64,000 nucleotides of DNA from Peteryoungia wuzhouensis (GTDB lineage Bacteria; Pseudomonadota; Alphaproteobacteria; Rhizobiales; Rhizobiaceae), in the NCBI RefSeq assembly GCF_003205195.1, contig NZ_QJRY01000005.1:186001-250000 (forward strand), in the 5' to 3' direction. A program made the translations under genes and the position numbers. The stretch's first letter is position 1. Every line of letters starts with the position of its first letter. Positions 42,558 through 50,863 of this stretch are shown here, in pieces. The notes under the pieces are model-generated. The model was not told where the DNA came from. It was given only the letters and a program-made list of their open reading frames with translations, and did not search any database.

Positions 42558-42580
42558 GTCAATTGACTATGTCTATTTAA
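42558..42580 (+). promoter_or_regulatory. AT-rich control region of sulfate-binding-protein gene
   Basis: A perfect 10-base palindrome GTCAATTGAC (42558-42567) is followed by an AT-rich stretch ending TCTATTTAA, 39 bases before the gene. No convincing -10 could be fixed. The palindrome may be part of a regulator site for sulfur supply (inference). Confidence 0.4.
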
Positions 42581-42618
42581 TCCATAGGCTTTCTCCCATC
42601 CACGAACGGAGGAAACGA

Positions 42619-43638
42619 ATGTCTCTCATCTCCAAAAGCCTGGTGGCTGCACTCAGCATCGGCCTTGCTCTCTCGGGCGCGACCTCGACATTTGCGCAGA
42701 CCACGCTGCTCAACGTGTCGTATGACCCGACACGCGAATTCTACAAGGAGTTCAACGAGGCCTTTGCAGCCCATTGGAAAGCCGAGACCGGCGAGGACGT
42801 CAGCATCCAGCAGTCGCATGGCGGTTCCGGCAAACAAGCCCGTGCGGTCATCGACGGTCTTGACGCCGATGTGGTCACGCTCGCGCTTGAAGGCGACATC
42901 AACGAGATCGCCAAGCAGACGGGCAAGATCAAGGAAGACTGGCGCGGTCGCCTGGAGAACAACTCCTCGCCCTACACGTCCACCATCGTCTTCCTGGTGC
43001 GCAAGGGCAATCCCAAGGGGATCCAGAACTGGGGTGACCTGGTGAAGGGCGACGTCCAGATCGTTACGCCGAACCCGAAGACCTCGGGTGGCGCGCGCTG
43101 GAACTATCTGGCGGCCTGGGCCTGGGCCAACGAGGAATTCGGCGGCGACCAGGAGAAGATCAAGGCTTACATTGGCGAGCTGTACAAGCGTGCGCCGGTG
43201 CTTGATACCGGTGCCCGCGGTGCGCTGACGACCTTTGCGCAGCGCCAGATCGGCGACGTTCTGCTCGCCTGGGAAAACGAAGCCTATCTGGCTGGCCAGG
43301 AATTCGGTGCCGATTCCTTCGATATCGTCGTTCCACCGATCTCGATCCTGGCTGAGCCGCCGGTGACGGTCGTCGATGGGAATGTCGATGCCAAGGGTTC
43401 GCGCAAGCAGGCGGAAGCCTATCTCGCCTACCTCTATTCGGAGGAAGGTCAGAACCTCGCTGCCAAGCACTTCTATCGCCCGGCCAAGCCTGAGCTCGTC
43501 AAGCCCGAACTTCTCAAGCAGTTGCCTGACATCAAGCTGGTCTCGATCGATGATCCGCTCTTCGGTGGCTGGAAGAAGGCGCAGCCCGAGCACTTCGGCG
43601 ATGGCGGTATTTTCGACCAGATCTACAAGCCGCGCTGA
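42619..43638 (+). CDS. sbp: Periplasmic sulfate-binding protein
   Basis: 339 residues with a signal peptide ([20 protein letters not shown], then ATSTFAQTT). The mature start [20 protein letters not shown] and [20 protein letters not shown] are the classical sulfate/thiosulfate-binding segments. [20 protein letters not shown] lines the anion pocket. No permease or ATPase of the CysTWA type follows; the gene stands alone and ends at a strong hairpin, so the membrane parts must be elsewhere in the genome. Confidence 0.93.
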   Translation: MSLISKSLVAALSIGLALSGATSTFAQTTLLNVSYDPTREFYKEFNEAFAAHWKAETGEDVSIQQSHGGSGKQARAVIDGLDADVVTLALEGDINEIAKQTGKIKEDWRGRLENNSSPYTSTIVFLVRKGNPKGIQNWGDLVKGDVQIVTPNPKTSGGARWNYLAAWAWANEEFGGDQEKIKAYIGELYKRAPVLDTGARGALTTFAQRQIGDVLLAWENEAYLAGQEFGADSFDIVVPPISILAEPPVTVVDGNVDAKGSRKQAEAYLAYLYSEEGQNLAAKHFYRPAKPELVKPELLKQLPDIKLVSIDDPLFGGWKKAQPEHFGDGGIFDQIYKPR

Positions 43639-43656
43639 TCCTCCCGCCGACTTGTG

Positions 43657-43690
43657 CAAAGCCCGCTTCGCCAACGCGAAGCGGGCTTTG
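43657..43690 (+). terminator. Strong terminator after sulfate-binding-protein gene
   Basis: CAAAGCCCGCTTCGC (43657-43671), loop CAAC, GCGAAGCGGGCTTTG (43676-43690): a perfect 15-bp stem with a 4-base loop, then TTGTG. The A-rich and T-rich ends of the stem could act in both directions. Confidence 0.88.
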
Positions 43691-43804
43691 TTGTGATTAG
43701 GCCCGTGTCATCACGGGCTCCTTCTGCGTCCAGATGCGCGCGGGTCCTGGCCAACTCAAAAACGCGTCCAGGAGCGAACCGGTTTGCTTGGATCACCTCG
43801 AAAA

Positions 43805-43835
43805 TAGAATACTAATTTTGTAGAATACATTGACT
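43805..43835 (+). promoter_or_regulatory. AT-rich upstream region with repeated TAGAATAC
   Basis: TAGAATAC occurs at 43805-43812 and again at 43821-43828, 16 bases apart, just before TTGACT (43830-43835). It lies upstream of the two small genes at 43892 and 44099. The local base composition is far more AT-rich than its surroundings, as expected for a promoter or activator site. No -10 was fixed. Confidence 0.35.
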
Positions 43836-43891
43836 TCATCGTGGTCGAGGGCGACACTTCGGGTGTGCTGATGACGAAGAAGGAACTCAAT

Positions 43892-44089
43892 ATGCCCATT
43901 GGTTTCAACCTGTTCTCATTCGACCTGTACGAGGCATTTCGGCGCCGGAGCCAGGAGGCTGATGACGACGGTGATGCGCGCAACCATTCGCATCAGACGA
44001 CGTTATCCGACGATGAAGAGGAGCGCCGTCTGCGGAATGAAACCTCAGACAAGCTCTTTTGGGGTTTCGGCTATTTCCCTGTCCCTTGA
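43892..44089 (+). CDS. Small hypothetical acidic protein
   Basis: 65 residues, not recognised. The ATG at 43892 follows AAGGA with 7 bases between; an ATG at 43871 is possible but lacks a ribosome site. The protein opens with a hydrophobic/aromatic patch (MPIGFNLFSFDLYEAFRRRS). A strongly acidic, His-containing middle follows (EADDDGDARNHSHQ and SDDEEERR). It closes aromatic (LFWGFGYFPVP). There is no signal peptide or membrane helix. A second tiny gene with its own ribosome site begins 9 bases after the stop, so the two are probably one operon. Confidence 0.5.
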   Translation: MPIGFNLFSFDLYEAFRRRSQEADDDGDARNHSHQTTLSDDEEERRLRNETSDKLFWGFGYFPVP

Positions 44090-44098
44090 GGTGTTCTG

Positions 44099-44242
44099 AT
44101 GGCCTATCTCGGTAATATTGATCGTCGGTCGAGAATTTCACGGCATACTGTCATGGGACGCCGCGACCTGAGTTTATGGACTGGCCGCCTAGCGGCTTGT
44201 GTCTCCTTTGTCTTCCTTGCGGTCGTGATCCTCGGTCTTTGA
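44099..44242 (+). CDS. 47-residue single-helix membrane protein
   Basis: ATG at 44099 with GAGG 7 bases upstream; stop TGA at 44240-44242. The product starts MAYLGNIDRRSRISRHTVMG, a basic N-terminus, and ends with a hydrophobic helix (RLAACVSFVFLAVVILGL) running to the last residue. A positive inside followed by a C-terminal helix suggests a tail-anchored small inner-membrane protein. It follows the 65-residue acidic gene and precedes the flavin reductase by 113 bases. Not recognised. Confidence 0.5.
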   Translation: MAYLGNIDRRSRISRHTVMGRRDLSLWTGRLAACVSFVFLAVVILGL

Positions 44243-44355
44243 GGCCGTCCACCCAAGCAGCAGGACGGGTCCCGTCCGTCCTTCACGTGACGGCGCCTCG
44301 CTTCCGTCCCGACTGCCAAATGCACCATCTTTTTCTGGGCTTCGAGAGTGTTGCC

Positions 44356-44898
44356 ATGACCATCCAGACTGCACATAAATTGAACCTGAGAGCAGAACCC
44401 GCCATCGAGCCGGTTCAGGACGTCGATCCGCAGGCGCTCAAGCTGGCACTTCGCCAATTGGCGGGAGGCGTCTCGATCATCACCACGGGCGGTGACCTCG
44501 ATCGTACCGGAGCCACCGTGACTTCGGCGACGGCGCTGTCCGTTCATCCGCCCAGGATGCTTGTATCGCTGAACAAGACCTCATCGACCTGGCCCGTTCT
44601 GCAGAAATACGGAAGCTTTGCTGTCAATGTCGCCGGTGCGCGGCACCAGGCGCTGGCCAACCAATTCGCCGGCGTGGGCGGGCTGAAAGGAGCCGAGCGC
44701 TACAGCGGAGCTGTCTGGACCCGTCTGATCTCCGGCTCCCCCATTCTGGCGGATGCCGTGGCTGCGATCGATTGCGAGCTGGAAGAGGCGATCGAGCGAC
44801 ACAGTCACGTCCTGATCATCGGGCGTGTGCTGGCCATTCGGCCGGGAGATGCCGTGTCGCTGGCCTATGTCGATGGCGGCTATCATATTCTCGAATGA
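44356..44898 (+). CDS. Flavin reductase family protein
   Basis: 180 residues, single split-barrel FMN domain: LKLALRQLAGGVSIITTGGD, ATVTSATALSVHPPRMLVSL and YGSFAVNVAGARHQALANQF are the usual strands and flavin-binding loops, and ERHSHVLIIGRVLAI the last strand. The start at 44356 follows GAGAG; upstream in-frame starts would create an unlikely Cys/Pro-rich extension. It would provide reduced FMN to a two-component monooxygenase. The only nearby candidate partner is the shortened acyl-CoA-dehydrogenase-like protein downstream. Confidence 0.85.
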   Translation: MTIQTAHKLNLRAEPAIEPVQDVDPQALKLALRQLAGGVSIITTGGDLDRTGATVTSATALSVHPPRMLVSLNKTSSTWPVLQKYGSFAVNVAGARHQALANQFAGVGGLKGAERYSGAVWTRLISGSPILADAVAAIDCELEEAIERHSHVLIIGRVLAIRPGDAVSLAYVDGGYHILE

Positions 44899-44984
44899 TC
44901 CGCCTTGGACCGGAACGGCCGATAAGGCATGGTATGCGCGGGGCGGAATAGTTTCGGATCGGTGCGGGAAGGGAAGCGGAAGAG

Positions 44985-45827
44985 ATGGGTTCCATCACGC
45001 AGTTGAACGACAAGCTTCGAACGGTTCCCAATCCGTTGGTGTCCGACGAACAGGCGCGGGGGGCCATCGAAGACCTTTCGGCCTTAGGCACGGACGGTGA
45101 ACTGCTGAATGCTGCGGCGAAAGAAGGGCTGCTGGCGATCTCTGTGCCGAGCGATTTCGGCGGAGCCGACCTCCCCAACGAACTGATCGCGGAACTGGTC
45201 GAGGCGCTTGCACGCCGGTCTGAAGAGGTGGCGCGCCGCGCGCTGTCTCACTTCGTGGCGCTGGAGTTGGTCCGGTCATCCGGCACCGACGAGCAGAGGC
45301 GCGGCCTCTACAATCGTGTCCTGCTCGGCGAGTGTCTGGCCCATGTCGGCTTCGGCATCGCCGATGCCAGGACCAATGCCGACGGGATCGGCCTCAGCCT
45401 GGCAGTGCCGACGGACATCGTTCCGGCCTCGCATCAGGACTGGACAATCCTGTCTGTCGTCGACGAACGGTCGGGGAGGGGCATCGCTGCCTTGCCGGCA
45501 ACCGCGCTTGATCAGGTGGAGATCGGTTCGGATTTGCATTTGCCGGGAGATCATGTCCTGACACTTGGTCCGGATGCGGAGCATATCGCCCAAGCGATCG
45601 AGGTTCTCCTGGAGGCGGCGCTCAAGGTCGGGCTGCTTTCGGGTTCGTCAGCGTCGCCTTACGAACCGGAACCTGATGTGGTGCTTCGCGAGCTATTGAG
45701 TGCCATGATTGCGCGGGTATCTGGGACCATCGACGCGCTGCAGGTCGGTGCTGCCAACGTCGACCTATCAGCCCTCGATCGATCCGTTCTTGCCTTGCGC
45801 CACCTCAACCAACAGGCCATCGGCTAA
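44985..45827 (+). CDS. Shortened acyl-CoA dehydrogenase-like protein
   Basis: 280 residues, clearly below the roughly 400 usual for acyl-CoA dehydrogenase or DszC/SfnB-type monooxygenases. The N-terminal helical domain is recognisable (AAKEGLLAISVPSDFGGADL and VGFGIADAR near residue 120). The middle beta domain and its flavin and substrate loops are compressed to about 70 residues, and the C-terminal helical domain is also short. The reading frame is open with a good ribosome site (GGGAAGCGGAAGAG), so it may be an expressed divergent protein. Without the usual flavin contacts it may not be a working enzyme. Confidence 0.6.
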   Translation: MGSITQLNDKLRTVPNPLVSDEQARGAIEDLSALGTDGELLNAAAKEGLLAISVPSDFGGADLPNELIAELVEALARRSEEVARRALSHFVALELVRSSGTDEQRRGLYNRVLLGECLAHVGFGIADARTNADGIGLSLAVPTDIVPASHQDWTILSVVDERSGRGIAALPATALDQVEIGSDLHLPGDHVLTLGPDAEHIAQAIEVLLEAALKVGLLSGSSASPYEPEPDVVLRELLSAMIARVSGTIDALQVGAANVDLSALDRSVLALRHLNQQAIG

Positions 45828-46010
45828 TCCGCGATCCATCGTGCCGTCCATGGGCGGTACACGGTGAAATGCGCCTCCTTGTTTCCAAGATGCGCCTCAG
45901 CGCCAACCCGGCGGGGTCCGTGCGTTTTCGCGAGGTTAGAGTCTTTTTTGAAAATGATTTGACTAAATAAATTTCCGCTGTCACTCTTCTGACATCAGCG
46001 GAGGTTTTCC

Positions 46011-47147
46011 ATGGCGTTGCGGGGGACAAACCAGGAGACGGGACGACCGTACAATCGCAGGATTGTGCTGGAAGCGATCCGCCTTCGGGGACCCATAACG
46101 CGCGGTGATATCGCACGCAGCGTCGGTCTCACCGTTCAGACCGTCTCGACGATCGTCAGGGAGCTCGAAGACGAGGGTTTGATCCTCTCCGCGCAGAAGG
46201 CGCCCGAGGGGCGGGGGATTCCCCCCTCCACCTTGACCATCAATCCCGACGGCGGCCATGCGCTTGGAATCCATGTCACGCCGCTCGGCATTGAAGCAGC
46301 TCTGGTGAACCTTCGCGGCGATGTGTTGGAGAGCCTGCGTCGCGACGTGCTCAATGCGACGCCGGAAGACGCATTCTCCATCATTTCCGAGCTGGTGCAG
46401 CAGCTGAAGGCAAGCCCGCGTTGCGGTCGCCTGCTCGGCGCAGGTCTGGCACTTCCCGGACCATTCGACGTGGAATCCATGAGCTTTGTCGGCTCGACCA
46501 CGATGACCGGATGGAAAAACGTGGACATTCGCCAGCACCTGGCTGACGCGACGGGACTGCCGGCCTTCATCGAGAACGATATGGCGGCCGCTGCCCTGGG
46601 CGAGCAGCTCTACGGTCTCGGCCAGCAGCTGTCCGACTATTATTATCTCTTCTTCAGCGTCGGTCTCGGCGGTGCCATGATGCATGAGGGGGCGGTGTTC
46701 CGGGGAGCTTGGGGCAATGCCGGTGAAATCGGCCATATTCCGGCCGTGCCCGATGGGGAGCCATGTCCGTGCGGCAATCGCGGTTGCCTGGAGCGTTACC
46801 TTTCGCTCGATGCCTATGAGCGCCGCGGCTTGCCGGCGAACGAATGGGTCGCGGAGGTCGCGCCGTTCTTTCGCAGCGCAGTCCGGACGATCGAGAACCT
46901 TTTCGATCCAGAGACGATCGTTCTCGGCGCGCTCGCGCCGCATGCCTTCATCAGCCAGCTCGCCACCCTTGTCGACGGGCTCGACAATTCGATTTCCGCC
47001 CGGGCCAATCGGCCGATGCCGCGTGTGGTGATGGCGAGCGATTGCCAGCATTCGGCCTTGCGAGGGGCTGCGGCTCTTGCGGTCTTCGGCGTGATGTCGC
47101 CGCGATACGGGCAAATGTTCGAAACACCAGAAAAGGGGACTGCCTGA
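46011..47147 (+). CDS. ROK-family transcriptional regulator
   Basis: 378 residues. An N-terminal MarR-like winged helix (RRIVLEAIRLRGPITRGDIA, then RSVGLTVQTVSTIVRELEDE) is joined to a ROK sugar-kinase-like domain with the zinc motif CPCGNRGCLERY near residue 249-260 and GNAGEIGHIPAV before it. It probably represses the adjacent sugar importer and senses a sugar. Its stop shares one base with the ATPase start, so the regulator is the first gene of the operon that it likely controls. Confidence 0.9.
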   Translation: MALRGTNQETGRPYNRRIVLEAIRLRGPITRGDIARSVGLTVQTVSTIVRELEDEGLILSAQKAPEGRGIPPSTLTINPDGGHALGIHVTPLGIEAALVNLRGDVLESLRRDVLNATPEDAFSIISELVQQLKASPRCGRLLGAGLALPGPFDVESMSFVGSTTMTGWKNVDIRQHLADATGLPAFIENDMAAAALGEQLYGLGQQLSDYYYLFFSVGLGGAMMHEGAVFRGAWGNAGEIGHIPAVPDGEPCPCGNRGCLERYLSLDAYERRGLPANEWVAEVAPFFRSAVRTIENLFDPETIVLGALAPHAFISQLATLVDGLDNSISARANRPMPRVVMASDCQHSALRGAAALAVFGVMSPRYGQMFETPEKGTA

Positions 47148-47917
47148 TGACCGAGAAACTGCTCGTCCTGGATAACATCCGCATGAATTTCGGGGCGATC
47201 GAGGCGCTCAAGGGCATCAGTTTCTCGATTGGCAAGGGTGAAGTCGTCGCTCTCCTGGGTGACAACGGGGCCGGCAAATCGACCCTGGTCAAGATCATCT
47301 CCGGCGGTTTGCAGGCAACGTCAGGGCGCATGCTGTTCGAAGGGCACGACTATCAGGCAAAGACGCCGGCCGAGGCGAAGGCCGTCGGTATCGAGACCGT
47401 CTATCAGGACCTGTCGCTGTGCACCAATGTCGACGTCGTCGGCAATTTCTTCATGGGCCGCGAAATCACGCGGAAGATTGCAGGCATCCCGTTCCTCGAC
47501 GAGAAGGCCATGGAAGAGGTCACGTCCAAGGCGCTGGCCAGCGCGGGCACGCGCATTCCGTCCATGCGCACAAAGGTGGAACATCTGTCCGGCGGCCAAC
47601 GCCAGGCCATTGAGCTCAACCGCTTCGTTCATTGGGGTGGCAAGCTGGTGCTGCTGGACGAACCGTTTGCCGCACTCGGCGTCGAACAGACACGGCGCGG
47701 ACTCGATATGATCCGCCACGTTGCGAACCAGGGCATCGGCGTCGTCATCATCACCCACATCATGCAGCAGGCCTTCCAGGTCGCTGACCGCATCGTCGTC
47801 ATCCGCCACGGCGTCGTCGCCGGCGATGTCGAGAGAGCCAAGACAAGCCCGGATGCAGTGATCGAAATGATCACAGGGCAAGCACTCGCCGGAGCCGGAC
47901 CGGTGGGCAGAGAATGA
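47147..47917 (+). CDS. Sugar ABC transporter ATPase, single-domain FrcA type
   Basis: 256 residues, one nucleotide domain: Walker [10 protein letters not shown] near 39-47, Q-loop VYQDLSLC, signature LSGGQRQ near 147, Walker [13 protein letters not shown], switch ITHIMQQ. Single-domain ATPases of this type (as in the rhizobial fructose importer) work as homodimers, unlike the two-domain RbsA kind at 17052. The ATG at 47147 sits in TGATGA with the ROK stop. Note FAALG where most relatives have TAALG. Confidence 0.9.
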   Translation: MTEKLLVLDNIRMNFGAIEALKGISFSIGKGEVVALLGDNGAGKSTLVKIISGGLQATSGRMLFEGHDYQAKTPAEAKAVGIETVYQDLSLCTNVDVVGNFFMGREITRKIAGIPFLDEKAMEEVTSKALASAGTRIPSMRTKVEHLSGGQRQAIELNRFVHWGGKLVLLDEPFAALGVEQTRRGLDMIRHVANQGIGVVIITHIMQQAFQVADRIVVIRHGVVAGDVERAKTSPDAVIEMITGQALAGAGPVGRE

Positions 47918-47948
47918 AAAGGGGTCCGGCTCAAAACTGGAGAGAACA

Positions 47949-48992
47949 ATGATAAAGCGAATGATGCTTGCATTGCTGAGCGTTCTCGTGCTCGGCCTAT
48001 CCATGCTCACGACCGCCGCCGCCCAATCGAAAGGCGTCGTCTACTATCTCGTGCCGACCTTGCTCGACGAGTTCCAGACCGGTTCGGTCGGGGCGCTCGA
48101 GATGTTCCTGAAGCAGACCGGCTACGAGATGAAAACGCTCAATGCCGACAACAAGACCGATATGCAGCAATCGCAGATGAATGACGTCATCGCCCTGAAG
48201 CCCAGCGCGATCATTCTTGCTGCGGTCGATTTCAATGCGCTGAAGCCGTCCATCGAAGCTGCCCGTGCGGCCGGTATTCCGGTGGTCGAATTTGACCGGC
48301 AGATCACCTCGACCATGTCCGATTTCACCTCGGTTGCCGGTACGATCGAGATCGGTCACGTCGCTGCAGACCAGGCTGAAGCCATGCTGAAAGCCAAGAA
48401 GGGTGACGTTTCAGGCAAGATCCTTCAGGTGCTCGGCGATCCGGGCGATCCCTACACGCTCGATATCCAGAAGGGCTTCGAGGAGAAGATGAAGGCGTTT
48501 CCTGGCGTCACCATCATTTCCGTGCCTGCGCTGCAGTGGGAAGCCAGCAATGCCGGGACGATCGTGTCCGACCAGATGCTCGCCAATCCCGATATCGACC
48601 TGATCTTCCTGCATGCAGCCCATCTTTCAGTCGCGGCGGTCGCCTCGCTCGAAGCTGCCGGCAAGAAGCCGGGTGATGTCATGATGATGAGCTCGAACGG
48701 CGCGCCCGTCGGTCTCGACCTCATCCGCAAGGGCTGGCTCAATACCGAGGTGGAACAGCCACTTTATGCACAGGCCGCAGCCGTTGCCATGTTCATGGAC
48801 AAGATCGTCGGCAAGCAGGAAATCAAGGCCGGCGAATACGACGTGCTGGGCCTGAAGGGCGTGGTGACGATCGAAGCCTGGGGGCCGAACATCAAGATCC
48901 CCGGCGCTGCGATCACCAAGGAGAATGTCGATAACCCGGCCTTTTGGGGCAATATGAAGCCGCCGGCCGGGACGGTCGAATCCGTCAAGTAA
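47949..48992 (+). CDS. Sugar ABC transporter binding protein
   Basis: 347 residues with a signal peptide ([20 protein letters not shown], then TTAAAQSKG). The mature part is a periplasmic-binding-protein type 1 fold with [20 protein letters not shown] at the start, [20 protein letters not shown], and [18 protein letters not shown], typical of ribose/fructose-class proteins. It is the second transport gene of the ROK operon, and the permease follows after a short GC-rich hairpin. Ligand unknown. Confidence 0.88.
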   Translation: MIKRMMLALLSVLVLGLSMLTTAAAQSKGVVYYLVPTLLDEFQTGSVGALEMFLKQTGYEMKTLNADNKTDMQQSQMNDVIALKPSAIILAAVDFNALKPSIEAARAAGIPVVEFDRQITSTMSDFTSVAGTIEIGHVAADQAEAMLKAKKGDVSGKILQVLGDPGDPYTLDIQKGFEEKMKAFPGVTIISVPALQWEASNAGTIVSDQMLANPDIDLIFLHAAHLSVAAVASLEAAGKKPGDVMMMSSNGAPVGLDLIRKGWLNTEVEQPLYAQAAAVAMFMDKIVGKQEIKAGEYDVLGLKGVVTIEAWGPNIKIPGAAITKENVDNPAFWGNMKPPAGTVESVK

Positions 48993-49005
48993 GACGGCTT
49001 TTCCA

Positions 49006-49027
49006 CCCGGGGTCCGAGGGCCCCGGG
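49006..49027 (+). terminator. Intercistronic hairpin between binding-protein and permease genes
   Basis: CCCGGGG (49006-49012), loop TCCGAGGG, CCCCGGG (49021-49027), 14 bases after the binding-protein stop. It is short but all G/C and is in the same relative place as the hairpins at 8211 and 16986. There is no T run. Confidence 0.55.
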
Positions 49028-49057
49028 ACCTCCCTTCCTTCAATATGGATTGGCCGC

Positions 49058-50053
49058 ATGCACCCTCGTAGTCGCACCATTCTCGAATTCATCCTCGACA
49101 ATCTCGTCTGGTTCATGCTCATTGTGGTTCTCGCGCTGTTTTCGGCGCTGATCCCGAACTATTTCCAGATCGGCATTTTCACCAACATCATCGAAGCCTC
49201 CAGCGTCCTCGGGGTCATGTCGATCGGTCTGGCGCTGGTGATCATCACCGGTCATATGGACCTGTCCGTCGAATCCGTGGCGGCTCTCTCGGCCATGGCG
49301 GTCGGAATCCTCTTCTGCTCGGCTGGCATTGGGCTCGGGATCAAGCTCAATCCCGAATGGCTGATGGTGCCCGTGTCGCTCTTGCTGGCCTGCGCCATCG
49401 GCGCGCTGATCGGCCTCGTCAACGGTTTTCTGGTCGTGAAGCTGAAGATGAGCGCCTTCATCATCACGCTTGCCTCGTTCATCTGGGTGCGTGGCATCGT
49501 GCTTGCCGTCTCGGGTGGACGCTCTGCGCAGGATCTCGATCCGGCCATCCGCTGGTTTGCCATCGAACGTTTCGCCGGCATTCCCTTGTCAGCCTGGATC
49601 GCGATCGGCTGCTTCCTGATCTTCTCGGTAATGATGGCGAAGACGCCGTTCGGCCGGCATCTGATCATGATCGGCGGCAATGAAACCGCGACCTTCAGGG
49701 CGGGCATCCGCGTCACCCGCAATCTGATCATCGCCTTCGTCATGGCGGGAGCGATCGCCGGGCTCGCTGGCTGGCTGCTTGCCATCCGCACATCCGGAGC
49801 CACTGCCAATCTCGGCGTCGGGCTGCTGTTCAACGCCTTTGCAGCCGTCGTGATCGGCGGCGTCAGCCTCAAGGGTGGTGTCGGCGCCCTTCCAGGCGTC
49901 TATGCCGGCGTGCTGCTGCTCTCGTCAATCAACACGGCCATCAACCTGATGGGGCTCCCGGCGAATTACACCCAGGTCATTCACGGCTTCCTGGTGCTCG
50001 CCGCCGTGCTTCTCGATACCTTCAAACAAAGGCTCCGCCAGAGGCTCGCATGA
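49058..50053 (+). CDS. Sugar ABC transporter permease, RbsC/FrcC type
   Basis: 331 residues with about 10 membrane helices. SIGLALVIITGHMDLSVESV is the GGIDLS-type motif (here GHMDLS). MIGGNETATFRAGIRVTRNL is the coupling segment. VVIGGVSLKGGVGALPGVYA is the late glycine-rich helix. The start at 49058 (MHPRSRT) gives a normal length; no strong ribosome site is visible, so coupling or a weak site is likely. It overlaps the SDR gene by 4 bases. Confidence 0.88.
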   Translation: MHPRSRTILEFILDNLVWFMLIVVLALFSALIPNYFQIGIFTNIIEASSVLGVMSIGLALVIITGHMDLSVESVAALSAMAVGILFCSAGIGLGIKLNPEWLMVPVSLLLACAIGALIGLVNGFLVVKLKMSAFIITLASFIWVRGIVLAVSGGRSAQDLDPAIRWFAIERFAGIPLSAWIAIGCFLIFSVMMAKTPFGRHLIMIGGNETATFRAGIRVTRNLIIAFVMAGAIAGLAGWLLAIRTSGATANLGVGLLFNAFAAVVIGGVSLKGGVGALPGVYAGVLLLSSINTAINLMGLPANYTQVIHGFLVLAAVLLDTFKQRLRQRLA

Positions 50054-50820
50054 CAGACAGATTGAAAGACAAGGTGGCCCTGGTCGTCGGTGCCTCCAGA
50101 GGTATCGGCAAGGCCGTTGCACTGCGCTTCAAGGAGGAGGGGGCGAAGGTCGTCATCGCCGATCACGAGGCGGAGGAAGGGCAGGCGGCGGCCGATGACA
50201 TCGGTGCGGATTTCGTCGTCACCGACATTTCGAAAATGGATGATGCGGTCGCTGCGGTCTCGTTCACCGTTGAACGGCACGGTCGGCTCGACATCATCGT
50301 CCAGAATGCCGGCATCTATCCGTGGCAGCTGATCGAGAATACCGAGCCTGACGACTGGGACCGGGTGATGGCAGTCAATCTGCGCGGTTGCTTCAATGCG
50401 GCGCGCGCAGCGCTGGTGCCGATGAAGGCGCAAGGGTCAGGCCGCATTCTTTTCACGTCATCCATCACGGGCCCCTATGTCACAAGCCCCGGACATGGGC
50501 ATTATGCGGCGAGCAAGGCGGGCATCAACGGCTTCATCCGGTCGGCGGCGCTGGAATTCTCGTCCTATGGGATCAATGTCAACGGTGTCGAGCCGGGCAA
50601 TATTTTGACCGAGGCCATCCAGCTGCATCGCGGCGCGGCCTTTATCAAGAACATGGAGGTTGCCATTCCGCTCGGACGATTGGGCTCGCCGCGTGATGTC
50701 GCCAATGCCTTCCTGTTTCTTGCCTCCGATGATGCAAGCTACGTGACCGGGACGACGATCGTGGTGGATGGCGGGCAGTTGTTGCCGGAAGGCGCGGATT
50801 TCCGGTTGCTGCCCCCCTGA
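50050..50820 (+). CDS. Short-chain dehydrogenase/reductase
   Basis: 256 residues, classical SDR. The cofactor loop is GASRGIGKAVA near 14-24, an acidic residue after strand 2 (VIADHEAEE) points to NAD preference, NAG is at about residue 84-86, and the catalytic Ser and YxxxK lie in SSITGPYV and HYAASKAG. It is last in the ROK operon and coupled to the permease (4-base overlap). It probably oxidises the imported sugar or polyol as the first catabolic step (inference). A bidirectional hairpin follows. Confidence 0.9.
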   Translation: MTDRLKDKVALVVGASRGIGKAVALRFKEEGAKVVIADHEAEEGQAAADDIGADFVVTDISKMDDAVAAVSFTVERHGRLDIIVQNAGIYPWQLIENTEPDDWDRVMAVNLRGCFNAARAALVPMKAQGSGRILFTSSITGPYVTSPGHGHYAASKAGINGFIRSAALEFSSYGINVNGVEPGNILTEAIQLHRGAAFIKNMEVAIPLGRLGSPRDVANAFLFLASDDASYVTGTTIVVDGGQLLPEGADFRLLPP

Positions 50821-50828
50821 GGCATGGG

Positions 50829-50855
50829 GCGGCACGGCGCGTGGCGCCGTGCCGC
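50829..50855. terminator. Bidirectional terminator between SDR and binding-protein genes
   Basis: GCGGCACGGCGC (50829-50840), loop GTG, GCGCCGTGCCGC (50844-50855): a perfect 12-bp stem between two convergent genes, 8 bases after the SDR stop and 8 before the opposite stop. Followed by TTGTCGTCTT on the plus strand. Confidence 0.82.
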
Positions 50856-50863
50856 TTGTCGTC

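Noticed and set aside
42380..42566. Possible riboswitch or small ORF between mrpG and the sulfate-binding-protein gene.
   Set aside because: I could not match the sequence to a SAM-II or other known riboswitch core, and the 82-codon frame is Arg-rich without a ribosome site.
28900..45975. TTGACTAAAGAAATTT at 28900-28915 resembles TTGACTAAATAAATTT at 45960-45975 (15 of 16 bases), both near regulator promoters.
   Set aside because: One-mismatch 16-base pairs are expected by chance in 64 kb, and the second copy lacks the inverted partner. The two regulators belong to different families (TetR, ROK), so a shared operator is not supported.
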